The notes beneath the pieces are model-generated. The model did no database searches and was not told the origin of the DNA. It worked only from the letters and a program-made list of their open reading frames with translations. 64,000 nt of DNA from Teichococcus rhizosphaerae. Its GTDB lineage: Bacteria > Pseudomonadota > Alphaproteobacteria > Acetobacterales > Acetobacteraceae. Positions within the stretch are counted from its first letter, which is position 1, and each line of letters begins with the position of its first letter. Positions 1 to 7,399 of this stretch are shown here, in pieces. Both the position numbers and the translations under genes were made by a program. The stretch is taken from positions 1 through 64,000 of the forward strand of contig NZ_PDNU01000012.1 in NCBI RefSeq assembly GCF_002631185.1. Reading direction: 5' to 3'.

Positions 1-76
1 GGAGGTCTCCCGGGTTCGCCTCTGCCCGAAACTCGGGTAGCTAAGTCGAGGTTTCCTCGCTGTAGGGCAGCCCAAC

Positions 77-106
77 CCGCCCGGCAATCGTGGCACGATC
101 GGGCGG
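77..106 (-). terminator. Hairpin after the yeeE-like gene
   Basis: A GC-rich stem (CCGCCCG with CGGGCGG) encloses a second inverted repeat (ATCGTG/CACGAT), with a 3-base bulge. It lies just past the stop codon of the leftward transporter gene. No clear U-run follows on the minus strand, so it may be a transcript-end stabiliser rather than a full intrinsic terminator. Confidence 0.35.
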
Positions 107-113
107 CCTCCCC

Positions 114-551
114 TCAGGCCGGCTTGGTGCGCCCGGGCAGGTGCTTGTCTGCGGCCGAGAAGGCGACCATGCCGGTCAGCATCGCCGCGAGGAACACCAC
201 CGCAGGCGGGCCCGCCAACAAGAACGAGGCCAGGACGGGCCCTGGGCAGTACCCCACGAGTCCCCAGCCGGTGCCGAAGATCAGCGATCCAACCACCAGT
301 CGGGCGTCCACCTTTGTCTTAGTGGGGCCGGAGAAGGACGGGGCGTAGAGCGGTACCTGCCGCCATTTAGCCAGGGTGAAGCCGAGGGCGGCGACCAGAA
401 CGGCGGCGCCCATGACGAAGGCCAAGCTCGGATCCCAATTTCCGAAAACATCCAGGAAGCTAAGGACCTTCTCTGGGTTGACCATCTGGGACACCACCAG
501 ACCCAGCCCGAAGAGCAGGCCGGATACCAGGGCGATAAGGATGCGGTTCAT
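114..551 (-). CDS. YeeE/YedE-family sulfur transporter subunit (DUF6691 type)
   Basis: A 145-residue membrane protein with about four hydrophobic segments. It has the family signature GYCPGP around Cys102, the position thought to handle sulfur species in YeeE/PmpA-type transporters. The start is the ATG giving MNRILIAL; reading further upstream gives a non-membrane, arginine-rich extension. The gene ends the leftward sulfur operon and follows a second half-size YeeE gene after a 5-bp gap, so the two probably form a heteromeric channel (PmpA/PmpB-like). Known members move thiosulfate or related sulfur compounds across the inner membrane; the substrate here is inferred from the neighbouring persulfide genes. 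Confidence 0.85.
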   Translation of the reverse strand: MNRILIALVSGLLFGLGLVVSQMVNPEKVLSFLDVFGNWDPSLAFVMGAAVLVAALGFTLAKWRQVPLYAPSFSGPTKTKVDARLVVGSLIFGTGWGLVGYCPGPVLASFLLAGPPAVVFLAAMLTGMVAFSAADKHLPGRTKPA

Positions 552-556
552 AGCGC

Positions 557-979
557 TCAGCCTCCAAAGACATGGCGGGCGAGGAAGACGGTCACTACGG
601 CTGCCAGGAGGAAGAGCCCCGTTGCCGTGATAGAGCGGCGCGACAGGCGCGCCAGCCCGGCAACGCCATGGCCGCTGGTGCAACCGCCGCCGAGCCGCGT
701 GCCGAAGCCGACGAGGAGCCCGGCCATGATCAGCGTGCCGGACCCAGCCTCAATAGAGAACGGTGGCACACCTTGAATGGCGGCATAGACCAAGGGCGTC
801 CCAATAAGCCCAACCAAGAAGGCGATGCGCCAGCCGACCTCGCCCGCCTGCGGCTTGAAGAGCCCGCCGACGATGCCGCTGATTCCGGCGATGCGCCCAT
901 TGGAGAGCCAGAGGAGCGCGACCGCCAGGCCGATGAGCGCGCCACCCACGGCGGCCGAGACGGGGGTGAAGTTTTCCAT
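557..979 (-). CDS. YeeE/YedE-family sulfur transporter subunit
   Basis: A 140-residue membrane protein with the motif GGGCTSGHG (Cys100), diagnostic of YeeE/YedE sulfur-transport repeats. It is half the length of E. coli YeeE, matching the split form in which two small subunits replace one fused protein. It lies 4 bp downstream of the metallo-hydrolase gene and 5 bp upstream of the other half-transporter, so the three are almost certainly cotranscribed. Probable role: import or export of thiosulfate or persulfide-sulfur across the inner membrane, under the sulfide-responsive repressor encoded upstream. Confidence 0.85.
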   Translation of the reverse strand: MENFTPVSAAVGGALIGLAVALLWLSNGRIAGISGIVGGLFKPQAGEVGWRIAFLVGLIGTPLVYAAIQGVPPFSIEAGSGTLIMAGLLVGFGTRLGGGCTSGHGVAGLARLSRRSITATGLFLLAAVVTVFLARHVFGG

Positions 980-983
980 GGGG

Positions 984-1889
984 CTAGTCCTTTAGCTCGC
1001 GGATGGCCGCGCAGCCGGTCTCATGAAAGTAGTTCAGCGGAATTTTGAGGTAGGAGACGCCGTTGGCCTCGGGTTCAGGTAGGCGCCCGCCTCGGATGTT
1101 GATCTGCAGGGCGTCCAGCAGTAGGGCGGGGAAGGCCAGCGTCCGGTCTCGCGCCTCGCGCGTCTGGACGAAAGCGTCCTCGCTCACGCCGCCCCGGAAG
1201 TGCGTGTTGTGCGCGCGCTGCTCGGCAACCGTGGACTCCCAACGCGGCTGGCGATCGCCCGGCTGGTAGTCGTGGCCGGTGAAGACGCGGGTCTCCGGCG
1301 GGAGTTCCAGGATGCGCTGGATGCTGCGGTAAAGCGCCCGGGCGTCGCCACCCGGGAAGTCGGCACGGGCCGTGCCGCCGTCCGGCATGAACAGGGTATC
1401 GTGGACGAAGGCGGCGTCGCCGATGACGTAGGTGATGGAGGCCGCCGTGTGGCCGGGCGAAAAGATGACCTCCACGTCCAGCTCACCGATCCGGAAGTGC
1501 TCGCCGTCCTTGAACAGCCGGTCCCACTGCGAGCCGTCGGTCGGAAAGTCGGGGAGGTTGTAGATCTCCTTCCAGATCTTCTGGACGTGGACGATCTGCT
1601 CGCCAATGGTGGTCGGGGCGCCGAACACCTCCTTGAGGTAAGGGGCGGCGGAGAAGTGGTCGGCGTGCGGGTGGGTGTCGAGGATCCACTCGACCGTCAG
1701 CCCCTGCTCCCGAACGAACGCCACCATCCGGTCGGCGAAGGTGGTGTGGGTGCCGCGGCAGGTGCGGTCGAAATCGAGCACGGGGTCGATAATGGCGCAG
1801 CGCTTGGTCGCAGGATCCGCGGCCACGTAGGCGATGCTGTTGGTGTCCTGGTGATAGAAACCGGTCACCGCCGGATGGTTGTTGGGCAT
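984..1889 (-). CDS. MBL-fold hydrolase, persulfide dioxygenase-like (ETHE1/Blh)
   Basis: A 301-residue metallo-beta-lactamase-fold protein. Metal ligands are visible: HPHADH at residues 73-78, His147 in SPGHTAA, Asp164 in VHDTLF, and His206 in TGHDY. This pattern and length match the glyoxalase-II-like ETHE1/Blh group, non-haem iron enzymes that oxidise glutathione persulfide to sulfite. In Xylella and Agrobacterium, Blh is a fusion of a DUF442 domain with this MBL domain; here the DUF442 part is a separate gene at 2358. It is first in the leftward sulfur operon after the regulator, 63 bp downstream of it. An alternative call is a generic glyoxalase II, but the context favours persulfide chemistry. 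Confidence 0.85.
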   Translation of the reverse strand: MPNNHPAVTGFYHQDTNSIAYVAADPATKRCAIIDPVLDFDRTCRGTHTTFADRMVAFVREQGLTVEWILDTHPHADHFSAAPYLKEVFGAPTTIGEQIVHVQKIWKEIYNLPDFPTDGSQWDRLFKDGEHFRIGELDVEVIFSPGHTAASITYVIGDAAFVHDTLFMPDGGTARADFPGGDARALYRSIQRILELPPETRVFTGHDYQPGDRQPRWESTVAEQRAHNTHFRGGVSEDAFVQTREARDRTLAFPALLLDALQINIRGGRLPEPEANGVSYLKIPLNYFHETGCAAIRELKD

Positions 1890-1952
1890 CTCTGTTTCCT
1901 TTTTCTTTCGGAGCGAGCAGCGCCAGGCGCGTGAGTTACAGCCGCTGGCCTG

Positions 1953-2297
1953 TCAGGCTTCAGGCTGGGCAGCCTTGTTTGGCGGTGTGCCCGCGGCCTC
2001 CGCTTTGGCGCAGAACAGGTCGTAGAGAAGGCCGATTACCCGCTCCGCGGGCTCGCTGCCCAGGCGGTAGTAGATTGTACGGGAAGCGCGGCGGGTCCTG
2101 ACTAGCCCGTCTTCCCGCAGGCGGGTCAGGTGCTGCGAGAGATGGGGCTGCCGCATCTCGAGCAGCGTCTCCAACTCCCCGACGGACTTCTCTCCCTGGG
2201 TCAGCGAGCAGAGGATCAGCAGCCGGTGCTCATTCCCGAGCGACCTGAGGAAGCGCTCCGCTTCGCCAGCCCGGCTGCGCATTTCTGTTATATTCAT
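1953..2297 (-). CDS. bigR: ArsR-family persulfide-sensing repressor (BigR/SqrR type)
   Basis: A 114-residue winged-helix regulator with the ArsR recognition segment QPHLSQHLTRLREDGLV (residues 50-66). Two cysteines, Cys30 (LILCSL) and Cys96 (DLFCAK), are 66 residues apart, the spacing of the redox pair in BigR (42/108) and SqrR. In those proteins a di- or polysulfide link between the cysteines releases DNA. The start is the ATG of MNITEM; MRSRAGEAE is possible. The gene diverges from the DUF442 gene, and a 9-bp inverted repeat overlaps its start. It probably represses itself, the MBL hydrolase and sulfur-transporter genes downstream, and the divergent gene until sulfide stress. Confidence 0.88.
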   Translation of the reverse strand: MNITEMRSRAGEAERFLRSLGNEHRLLILCSLTQGEKSVGELETLLEMRQPHLSQHLTRLREDGLVRTRRASRTIYYRLGSEPAERVIGLLYDLFCAKAEAAGTPPNKAAQPEA

Positions 2298-2324
2298 TCT
2301 TGATAATCTATAAATAATGAATAT
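2290..2324. promoter_or_regulatory. Candidate BigR operator
   Basis: A perfect 9-bp inverted repeat, ATATTCATT (2290-2298) and AATGAATAT (2316-2324), with a 17-bp AT-rich spacer. It sits between the divergent bigR-like and DUF442 genes and overlaps the repressor start codon. The very AT-rich stretch stands out from its GC-rich surroundings, and BigR/SqrR operators are AT-rich palindromes of this kind. One operator could control both directions. Confidence 0.65.
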
Positions 2325-2357
2325 GCCTTCAAGGCCAACACGACCAGGAAAGCTCAC

Positions 2358-2807
2358 ATGCCCAACAGAATCAGGATTAATGATCGGCTGAGCGTCGACC
2401 CCACCCCGCCGACCAGAGAGGAACTGGAAAGGCTGGCCCAGGAAGGCTTCCGGTCCGTGGTCAACCTGCGGACGCCGGGGGAGCCCAACCAACCCCTCTC
2501 GCCCGACGCGGAGGGCGAGGCCACCCGCGAGGCCGGGCTGGACTATGCCCACATGCCGGTCGCGCCCACAGGCCTGCATTCCGAGCAAGTGGATGAGTTC
2601 CGGCAGAAGCTATCCGAACTGCCGGGGCCGGTGCTGATTCACTGCGCCTCCGGAAAGCGGGCCAGCATTTTCGGTGTCCTTGGCCTGGCGACGGAGGAAG
2701 GCCTCTCAGGCGAAGAAGCGCTCTCCCGGGCGCGAGCTCTTGGCTTCGATTGGGGAAGCCCTCAGATCGAAGCATTCATCAAGCGATACCTCGATCAGAG
2801 CGCGTAG
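2358..2807 (+). CDS. DUF442/TIGR01244 phosphatase-like sulfurtransferase domain protein
   Basis: A 149-residue protein with the loop HCASGKR (Cys96 to Arg101), a CX5R motif as in the tyrosine-phosphatase-like/rhodanese-like DUF442 domain. This domain is the N-terminal half of the fused Blh protein; here it stands alone and is transcribed away from bigR. In characterised sulfide operons the domain is suggested to act on persulfides with the MBL-fold dioxygenase. The fold and operon role are well supported; the exact reaction is inferred. Confidence 0.8.
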   Translation: MPNRIRINDRLSVDPTPPTREELERLAQEGFRSVVNLRTPGEPNQPLSPDAEGEATREAGLDYAHMPVAPTGLHSEQVDEFRQKLSELPGPVLIHCASGKRASIFGVLGLATEEGLSGEEALSRARALGFDWGSPQIEAFIKRYLDQSA

Positions 2808-2974
2808 GCGGACGTCCAGAGGCGTCGGCTTCGGGCGGGTGGTAACGGTCGCCCCGAGAAGAGCAGGGCCCGTGCCGTCTGGATCATCGGCGGCCATGGT
2901 CTGCGGCACGGCGTCAGGTCCGTGTCTCCCCTGTTGAGCAGCCTTCGGCTTTTCCTCCAGGTCTTGGCGCGGAC

Positions 2975-3233
2975 CTAGGCTACGACTTCGCGCATCTCGG
3001 TGAGATCCGCGCCACCAGGAATGAGGTACTCGCCGATAATGAAGGTGGGTGTGCCCTGCAGGCGGGAAAGAACAGCCCGCACCTTGCCAAACGCTTGGCT
3101 GACCTCGGTGGACTGATGCTACAGGCCGCGCCCAGCCGCGGGCCATGTTGACCCTGGCACCTTCCAACGCGGCACGGATGCGCGCCTTCTTCATGGCCTG
3201 AGCGGCGATGTCCTCGCGTCCATCCCGCAGCAC
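2975..3233 (-). pseudogene. Remnant of a DsbA-family oxidoreductase (C-terminal part)
   Basis: The minus strand reads LQGTPTFIIGEYLIPGG and ends at a stop at 2977-2975. The GTPTF-IIG block with the cis-proline is typical of the C-terminal thioredoxin half of DsbA/FrnE-like proteins. Directly upstream, QSTEVSQAFGKVRAVLSR stays in frame, but a TAG stop then interrupts; an upstream match (EDIAAQAMKKARIRAALEGA) continues in another frame. No CxxC half is visible. This looks like a broken gene. Confidence 0.55.
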
Positions 3234-3353
3234 CGCTGCCTACCGCCGCCCCGTGGCGGCCGCAGGCTTCGACGGGTTGCGGGCGACGCGATGAGCGCCC
3301 GGCCCACCCGCATTCCACCGTCGGTGGGCAAGCCCCCGGCGGCCACTGGAGCC

Positions 3354-3372
3354 TGATAATCAAGGCTTATCA
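3354..3372. promoter_or_regulatory. TGATAA-N7-TTATCA inverted repeat
   Basis: A 6-bp perfect inverted repeat with a 7-bp spacer, in an AT-rich patch next to the decayed DUF6428-like gene. It could be a leftover operator of an ArsR- or Fur-type regulator. No intact gene starts close by, so its function is unclear. Confidence 0.25.
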
Positions 3373-3790
3373 TTGACTCTTGGGTGGGTGAGACTGCCGG
3401 GTGCCAGCGACATCCACTCACCGGCTTGCAACCGCTCGCGAGCCTTGGCGTCCTGCGCCAGCCGGTGCCGCGGCCTCCGCGCAACGGGCCGGGGATCAGG
3501 CTCAACGATGGCGCCGGACGCCTCGATGCGGATCGCGGTGACGTCGAAGACCTGCATGGGATGGCCAAGGGGGCCGACTGCAGATCAACCCGTGTGCCCA
3601 CCTTCCGGGGGATGGCGAGGACTTGCCGGCCTTCATGTGGTCCGGCGTGCCGGCGCTGCCGAACAGGTCCTCCACCTGCAGGCTGGTTTGCAGCCAGGCA
3701 TCCGAAATTCCTGTCGCAATCCAAGGTGACGAAGGAGCCGGCCTTCACCTCGGTGACGTGGTAGCCGGGTTGGATCGAGCCGCGTCGCCC
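3360..3790 (-). pseudogene. Frameshifted DUF6428-like gene
   Basis: Minus-strand pieces in different frames join into one protein: GYHVTEVKAGSFVTLDCDR, then ISDAWLQTSLQVEDLFGSAG and DHMKAGK, then VLAIPRKVGTRVDLQSAP, and MQVFDVTAIRIEASGAIVEP. The YHVTEVK, LDC, DAW..T..Q and HM.AGK blocks resemble DUF6428, a small family I recall from ArsR-type neighbourhoods. At least three frame changes are needed, so it is not expressed as one protein unless the sequence has errors. The family call is from memory of its motifs. Confidence 0.45.
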
Positions 3791-3964
3791 TGCCCCGCCA
3801 TGGTGTCTTTATGATCGCGCCTGACCGACCGGCGCCTCCAACTTCTTCGAGCTGGCCGTCGCCACGGCGCGGGGTCGCGCGCCCCCGCCGCCACGCCAGC
3901 CCAAGGCCCCCCGGTTCACGGAACCCGCGCGGTGCGGTCCAGGGCCGCGAGCGGCGCCCACCCC

Positions 3965-4507
3965 TCAATCCCTTTTCTGCCGCGCCTCGATCTCATCCAA
4001 AACAGCTTCCGGCGCGATGTCCTGCTGAACCTCCCGCAGCTCCGGATCCGCATTGGTCTGGATGTCCAGCCGCCGGGCGATCTCGACCACCAGCGCGGAA
4101 AGCCTGGTCAGCTCATGCTCGGTGAGAAGGCTGATCTGCAGGTCCAGGTCGGCGCGCTTGTCGGCCGCCGCGGCCATGCGGTTCTGGCTGATCAGCACGA
4201 AGGTGGACAGGAAGATGGCCTCGACCGACGCCTCCATCGCCAGCACCACGAAGGAGGGATCGAATTTCGGCACCATCGGGACGAGGCCGAGATTGATCAG
4301 GATCCAGCCGCCATAGAAGACGAGGTGGAGATAGACGAAGGTCATGCTGCCGGTGAAGCGGGTGATGGCCTCGGCGACCCGCTCCTCGCGGCTCGCGGCC
4401 GCCGCCTCCTCGCGGCGCCGTTTCTCCAGCGCCTCGATGTTGCGCAGGAGGGAAGTGCTGAGATTGGCCGGCCTGGGTGGCGGCACCGTCAATCCTGGTT
4501 CGGGCAT
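3965..4507 (-). CDS. DUF1003 membrane protein
   Basis: A 180-residue protein. It has a basic, Glu/Arg-rich N-terminal helix (about 25-50), then MTFVYLHLVFYGGWILINLG and SFVVLAMEASVEAIFLSTFVLISQN blocks that form two transmembrane helices, then a charged helix with RADLDLQISLLTEHE. These are the hallmark blocks of DUF1003, whose function is not established. The start is the ATG of MPEPGLTV. It stands alone, 114 bp from the next leftward gene. Confidence 0.8.
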   Translation of the reverse strand: MPEPGLTVPPPRPANLSTSLLRNIEALEKRRREEAAAASREERVAEAITRFTGSMTFVYLHLVFYGGWILINLGLVPMVPKFDPSFVVLAMEASVEAIFLSTFVLISQNRMAAAADKRADLDLQISLLTEHELTRLSALVVEIARRLDIQTNADPELREVQQDIAPEAVLDEIEARQKRD

Positions 4508-4621
4508 GTCGGACCGGTCCTGGCTTCCGGGGGCGGGCGTGGGTCGGCAGAAGGCGAGAGGAACCGCTTCGGATCCCACCCGGCGCCGGGCTCGGGCTCA
4601 ACGGCTGCCGCCGATGCCGCT

Positions 4622-4804
4622 TCACGGCTTGGCGGAGGGCTTCTTCGGCAGGGGCGGCTCGCCGGTCCATTCATCGGTGATCTGGGCCTGGGCCTCGGAG
4701 ATCCTGGCCAGGTCTTCCGGCGAGGGCGGCTTCTGGATGTAGCCTCCCGTCGCCTGCTCGGCGGTGTGGTGTGCCTTGGGGCCCTCGGGCGCGCGCTTGG
4801 CCAT
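4622..4804 (-). CDS. Small hydrophilic hypothetical protein
   Basis: A 60-residue reading frame, MAKRAPEGPK to PKKPSAKP, rich in Pro, Lys, Glu and Ala, with no membrane segment or known motif. Upstream on the minus strand, GGACAGAC and GAGGAGG-like purine stretches could serve as ribosome binding sites. It sits between DUF1003 and dinB. I do not recognise a family; codon usage is like that of the neighbours, so it may be a real small gene. Confidence 0.5.
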   Translation of the reverse strand: MAKRAPEGPKAHHTAEQATGGYIQKPPSPEDLARISEAQAQITDEWTGEPPLPKKPSAKP

Positions 4805-5076
4805 GTCTGTCCTCCTCTGTCTCGGCCTTGCTGAAACGCCGCAACGGCGGCACCGTTCCAGGGGCCGAGGAAGGGCCGGCCTCCGGGCTTCACGCCGCGC
4901 CCGCTGTCGCCGGTTCCCGAGATCGCCTAGGTTGCCGCCATGCTGGCCATGCCGGAGAGCCTGTTCCACGCCGCCGCCCCGCTTTCCCCGCGCCCGGGCC
5001 TTGCGGGGTCCGGGCCATGGCGCAGGCGCAGGGCACAAGGCGGGGCCCGGCGATCGCGTGCCGGGCGGCGCGGGGC

Positions 5077-6168
5077 ATGAGTGCCGGGGCGCCCACCGCC
5101 GCGGTGCGCAAGATCATCCATGTGGACATGGATGCCTTCTATGCCTCGGTGGAGCAGCGCGACGACCCCTCGCTGCGCGGCCTTCCCGTGGCGGTGGGCG
5201 GCGCGCGGGAGCGCGGCGTGGTGGCGGCGGCCAGCTACGAGGCGCGGCGCTTCGGGGTGCGCTCGGCCATGCCCTCGCTCACCGCGCGGCGGCTCTGCCC
5301 CGACCTAGTCTTCGTCCGCCCGCGCTTCGAGGTCTACCGCGCCGTGTCCGAGCAGGTGCGCGCCGTCTTCGCCGAGCACACGCCGCTGATCGAGCCCCTT
5401 TCCCTCGACGAGGCCTATCTCGACGTCACCGAGAACCTCCAGCGTATCGCCTCGGCCACCGAGATCGCGGAGCGCATCCGCGCCACCATCCGCGAGCGCA
5501 CGGGGCTCACCGCCTCCGCCGGCGTGTCCTACAACAAGTTCCTGGCCAAGCTGGCCTCCGATCACCGCAAGCCGGACGGGCTGTTCGTCATCACCCCGCG
5601 CATGGGGCCGGGCTTCGTGGAGGCGCTCCCGGTCGGGCGCTTCCATGGCATCGGCCCGGTCACGGCGGCGCGGATGAACCGGCTCGGCATCCATACCGGC
5701 CTGGACCTGCGGCAATGGAGCCTGGAAGGCCTGCAGGCCGAGTTCGGCAAGGCGGGTGCCTTCTACCACGCCATCGCGCGCGGCGAGGATTACCGCCCGG
5801 TGCAGGCGCACCGGCTGCGGAAGTCGGTCGGGGCCGAGACCACCTTCAGCCGCGACCTGGCCGAGTTCGGCGAGCTGCGCGAGGCGCTGCGCCCGCTGGC
5901 CGCCAAGGTGTGGGACCATGTGGCGCGCCACGGGCTGCAGGGCCGCACCGTGACGCTGAAGGTCAAGTTCAGCGATTTCCGGCAGATCACCCGCAGCCAG
6001 TCCTCGGTTGTTCCCGTGGCCAGCCTGGCGGAGCTGGAGGGCATCGCGACGCGGCTGCTGGGCGCGGTGCTGCCGCCGCCCCGCGGCATCCGGCTCCTGG
6101 GCGTCACCCTCTCGGCGCTGGGCGACGACAGCAAGGGCCCGGCGGCACAGCTGGCGCTGGCACTTTGA
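5077..6168 (+). CDS. dinB: DNA polymerase IV (Y family)
   Basis: A 363-residue translesion polymerase. Visible features are the catalytic HVDMDAFYASVE block (Asp17), the PLSLDEAYLDV block with Asp111/Glu112, the SAGVSYNKFLAKLASDHRKPDG palm motif, the FHGIGPVTAARM helix-hairpin-helix, and a little-finger domain ending in a Leu-rich C-terminus without an obvious QLxLF-type clamp motif. It extends synthesis past DNA lesions and is error-prone. The start at MSAGAP gives normal family length; an in-frame ATG at 5020 would add 19 residues. No SOS box was recognised upstream. Confidence 0.9.
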   Translation: MSAGAPTAAVRKIIHVDMDAFYASVEQRDDPSLRGLPVAVGGARERGVVAAASYEARRFGVRSAMPSLTARRLCPDLVFVRPRFEVYRAVSEQVRAVFAEHTPLIEPLSLDEAYLDVTENLQRIASATEIAERIRATIRERTGLTASAGVSYNKFLAKLASDHRKPDGLFVITPRMGPGFVEALPVGRFHGIGPVTAARMNRLGIHTGLDLRQWSLEGLQAEFGKAGAFYHAIARGEDYRPVQAHRLRKSVGAETTFSRDLAEFGELREALRPLAAKVWDHVARHGLQGRTVTLKVKFSDFRQITRSQSSVVPVASLAELEGIATRLLGAVLPPPRGIRLLGVTLSALGDDSKGPAAQLALAL

Positions 6169-6483
6169 AAAGCCCTGGCCGGCGCCCCTGCCAGCCGCGC
6201 GGAAAGCCCGCTCAGCGCAAGCAGGCGAGGCCGACCGTGGAAGAAGCCTGCGAGGGTAACCGGCTTCGCGCCGCGAAAGGTTGCAAGGCGATCACGGGAG
6301 TTTTCCGCCTGCCGCCTTGCATAACATCCTGCACAGCCCCATATAGGTCTGGTCAGACTCGTTTGGTTCGGCCTGTTCTCCTTGCTCCTGCTTGAGCGCC
6401 GAGCCTGGTGTCCGTTTCCCCTCGCAGCTTGATCCGCGACGCGGCAGCGCGACGCGGCCATTTTTCATGAACGGAACACCATC
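6169..6483 (+). promoter_or_regulatory. cspA promoter and long leader region
   Basis: There is no gene in this 315-bp stretch. A possible promoter has TTGCAT at 6317-6322 and an AT-rich TATAGG-type -10 at about 6342-6347. A small perfect hairpin, GTCTG-GT-CAGAC (6347-6358), would fall at the start of the transcript. A leader of roughly 130 bases is typical of cold-shock mRNAs, whose translation depends on leader structure. The promoter call is tentative because the spacer is about 19 bp. Confidence 0.35.
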
Positions 6484-6690
6484 ATGTCCATCGGCACCGT
6501 CAAGTGGTTCAACGCGACCAAGGGCTTCGGCTTCATCCAGCCCGACGACGGCGGCAAGGATGTCTTCCTGCACATCTCCGACGTCCAGCGCTCCGGGCTG
6601 AGCGAGCCGCGCGAGGGCGACAAGATCGAGTACGACCTGCAGCGCGGCCAGCAGGGCAAGACCTCGGCCACCAATCTGAAGATGGCCTGA
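6484..6690 (+). CDS. cspA: Cold-shock protein, CspA family
   Basis: A 68-residue single cold-shock domain. RNP1 (KGFGFIQP) and RNP2 (VFLHISDV) are intact, and the opening GTVKWFNATKGFGF is canonical. It binds single-stranded RNA/DNA as a chaperone. The leading Met follows ACACCATC, a normal context. It is the first of three short rightward genes and has its own leader region. Confidence 0.95.
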   Translation: MSIGTVKWFNATKGFGFIQPDDGGKDVFLHISDVQRSGLSEPREGDKIEYDLQRGQQGKTSATNLKMA

Positions 6691-6864
6691 CGCGCCTCGG
6701 GGCTGCCGGACCGGCGGCCCCGTTCGCGAAGATGGGGCGCGTGCCTTCGGGCAGGCGCCTCGCGGCCGGCAGAGCCGCCAGGGTGAGATGCCGCGCGCGG
6801 GCCGCCGGCATGCCGCCTTCCGGGTGGCCCGGAGACACATCCCCGACCCGCCAAGGAGTTCACG

Positions 6865-7074
6865 ATGCCTCCCCATGGCTTCACGGTCGGCCAGAGCGTT
6901 GAATTCGTCCCCGGGCGCTTCGACGGTGCCGCGCCGCGCGGCACCTACACGGTGCTGCGGCAGCTGCCCAACGACTCCAGCGATCGCGAGTATCGCGTGC
7001 GCAGCATCCATGACGGCCATGAGCGCGTCGTGCGGGAAAGCCAGATCCGCGGCAGCGTCGCGCCCGGCATCTGA
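6865..7074 (+). CDS. Small conserved hypothetical protein
   Basis: A 69-residue protein, MPPHGFTVGQSVEFVPGRFD to QIRGSVAPGI. The pattern of V-G-Q-x-V, PGRF, APRG-Y-V-R-LP, YRVRS and HERVVRESQ is one I know from short uncharacterised alphaproteobacterial proteins, likely a small beta-barrel. An AAGGAG ribosome binding site precedes the ATG. It lies downstream of cspA; cotranscription is possible. Function unknown. Confidence 0.75.
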   Translation: MPPHGFTVGQSVEFVPGRFDGAAPRGTYTVLRQLPNDSSDREYRVRSIHDGHERVVRESQIRGSVAPGI

Positions 7075-7138
7075 GTTTCGTCCGGGTTCCCCGGAACCCG
7101 GATATCAGGCCGTCGGGCAGCCATGAAAGGAACGCATC

Positions 7139-7330
7139 GTGGCGCGAAGCCCACAGAAACCCGTGGAACCGGACCCCGAGGCCGAAGCCAGGCTGGAGCA
7201 GGAGATCGCCTCCCTGGCCAAGCGCCACCGGGTCTCGCCCGCCATCATCCGTGAGATCATCCGGCGTTCCGGCTCGAGCGAGAAATCCTCGATCGAGCGC
7301 GAATTGCAGAAGAGCAAGGCGCGGCGCTGA
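7139..7330 (+). CDS. Small basic protein, DUF3606-like
   Basis: A 63-residue protein starting at GTG, with AAAGGA 8-10 bases upstream. The C-terminal half (LAKRHRVSPAIIREIIRRSG then SIERELQK) looks like the short helix-turn-helix-like DUF3606 module; the first 25 residues are acidic. The family call is weak. It ends 70 bp before the convergent serine hydrolase gene. Confidence 0.6.
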   Translation: MARSPQKPVEPDPEAEARLEQEIASLAKRHRVSPAIIREIIRRSGSSEKSSIERELQKSKARR

Positions 7331-7336
7331 TGCCCC

Positions 7337-7377
7337 CTCCGCTTCCTCCCCGGGAACCTCCCGGGAAGGAGGCGGAC
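7337..7377. terminator. Bidirectional terminator-like hairpin
   Basis: The inner stem CCCGGGA/TCCCGGG has a 3-base loop and is extended by CCGC/GCGG-type outer pairing. It lies between the convergent DUF3606-like and serine hydrolase genes, where transcripts from both sides should end. There is no strong U-run. Confidence 0.5.
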
Positions 7378-7399
7378 TGGCCGCCGGTTGGGGATCACC

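Noticed and set aside
1-113. End of an upstream gene
   Set aside because: No convincing coding frame enters from the left edge; only a hairpin behind the leftward gene is visible.
6347-6358. Small hairpin GTCTG-GT-CAGAC as an independent small RNA
   Set aside because: It is too short and lies just where the cspA leader should begin, so it is better explained as part of that leader.
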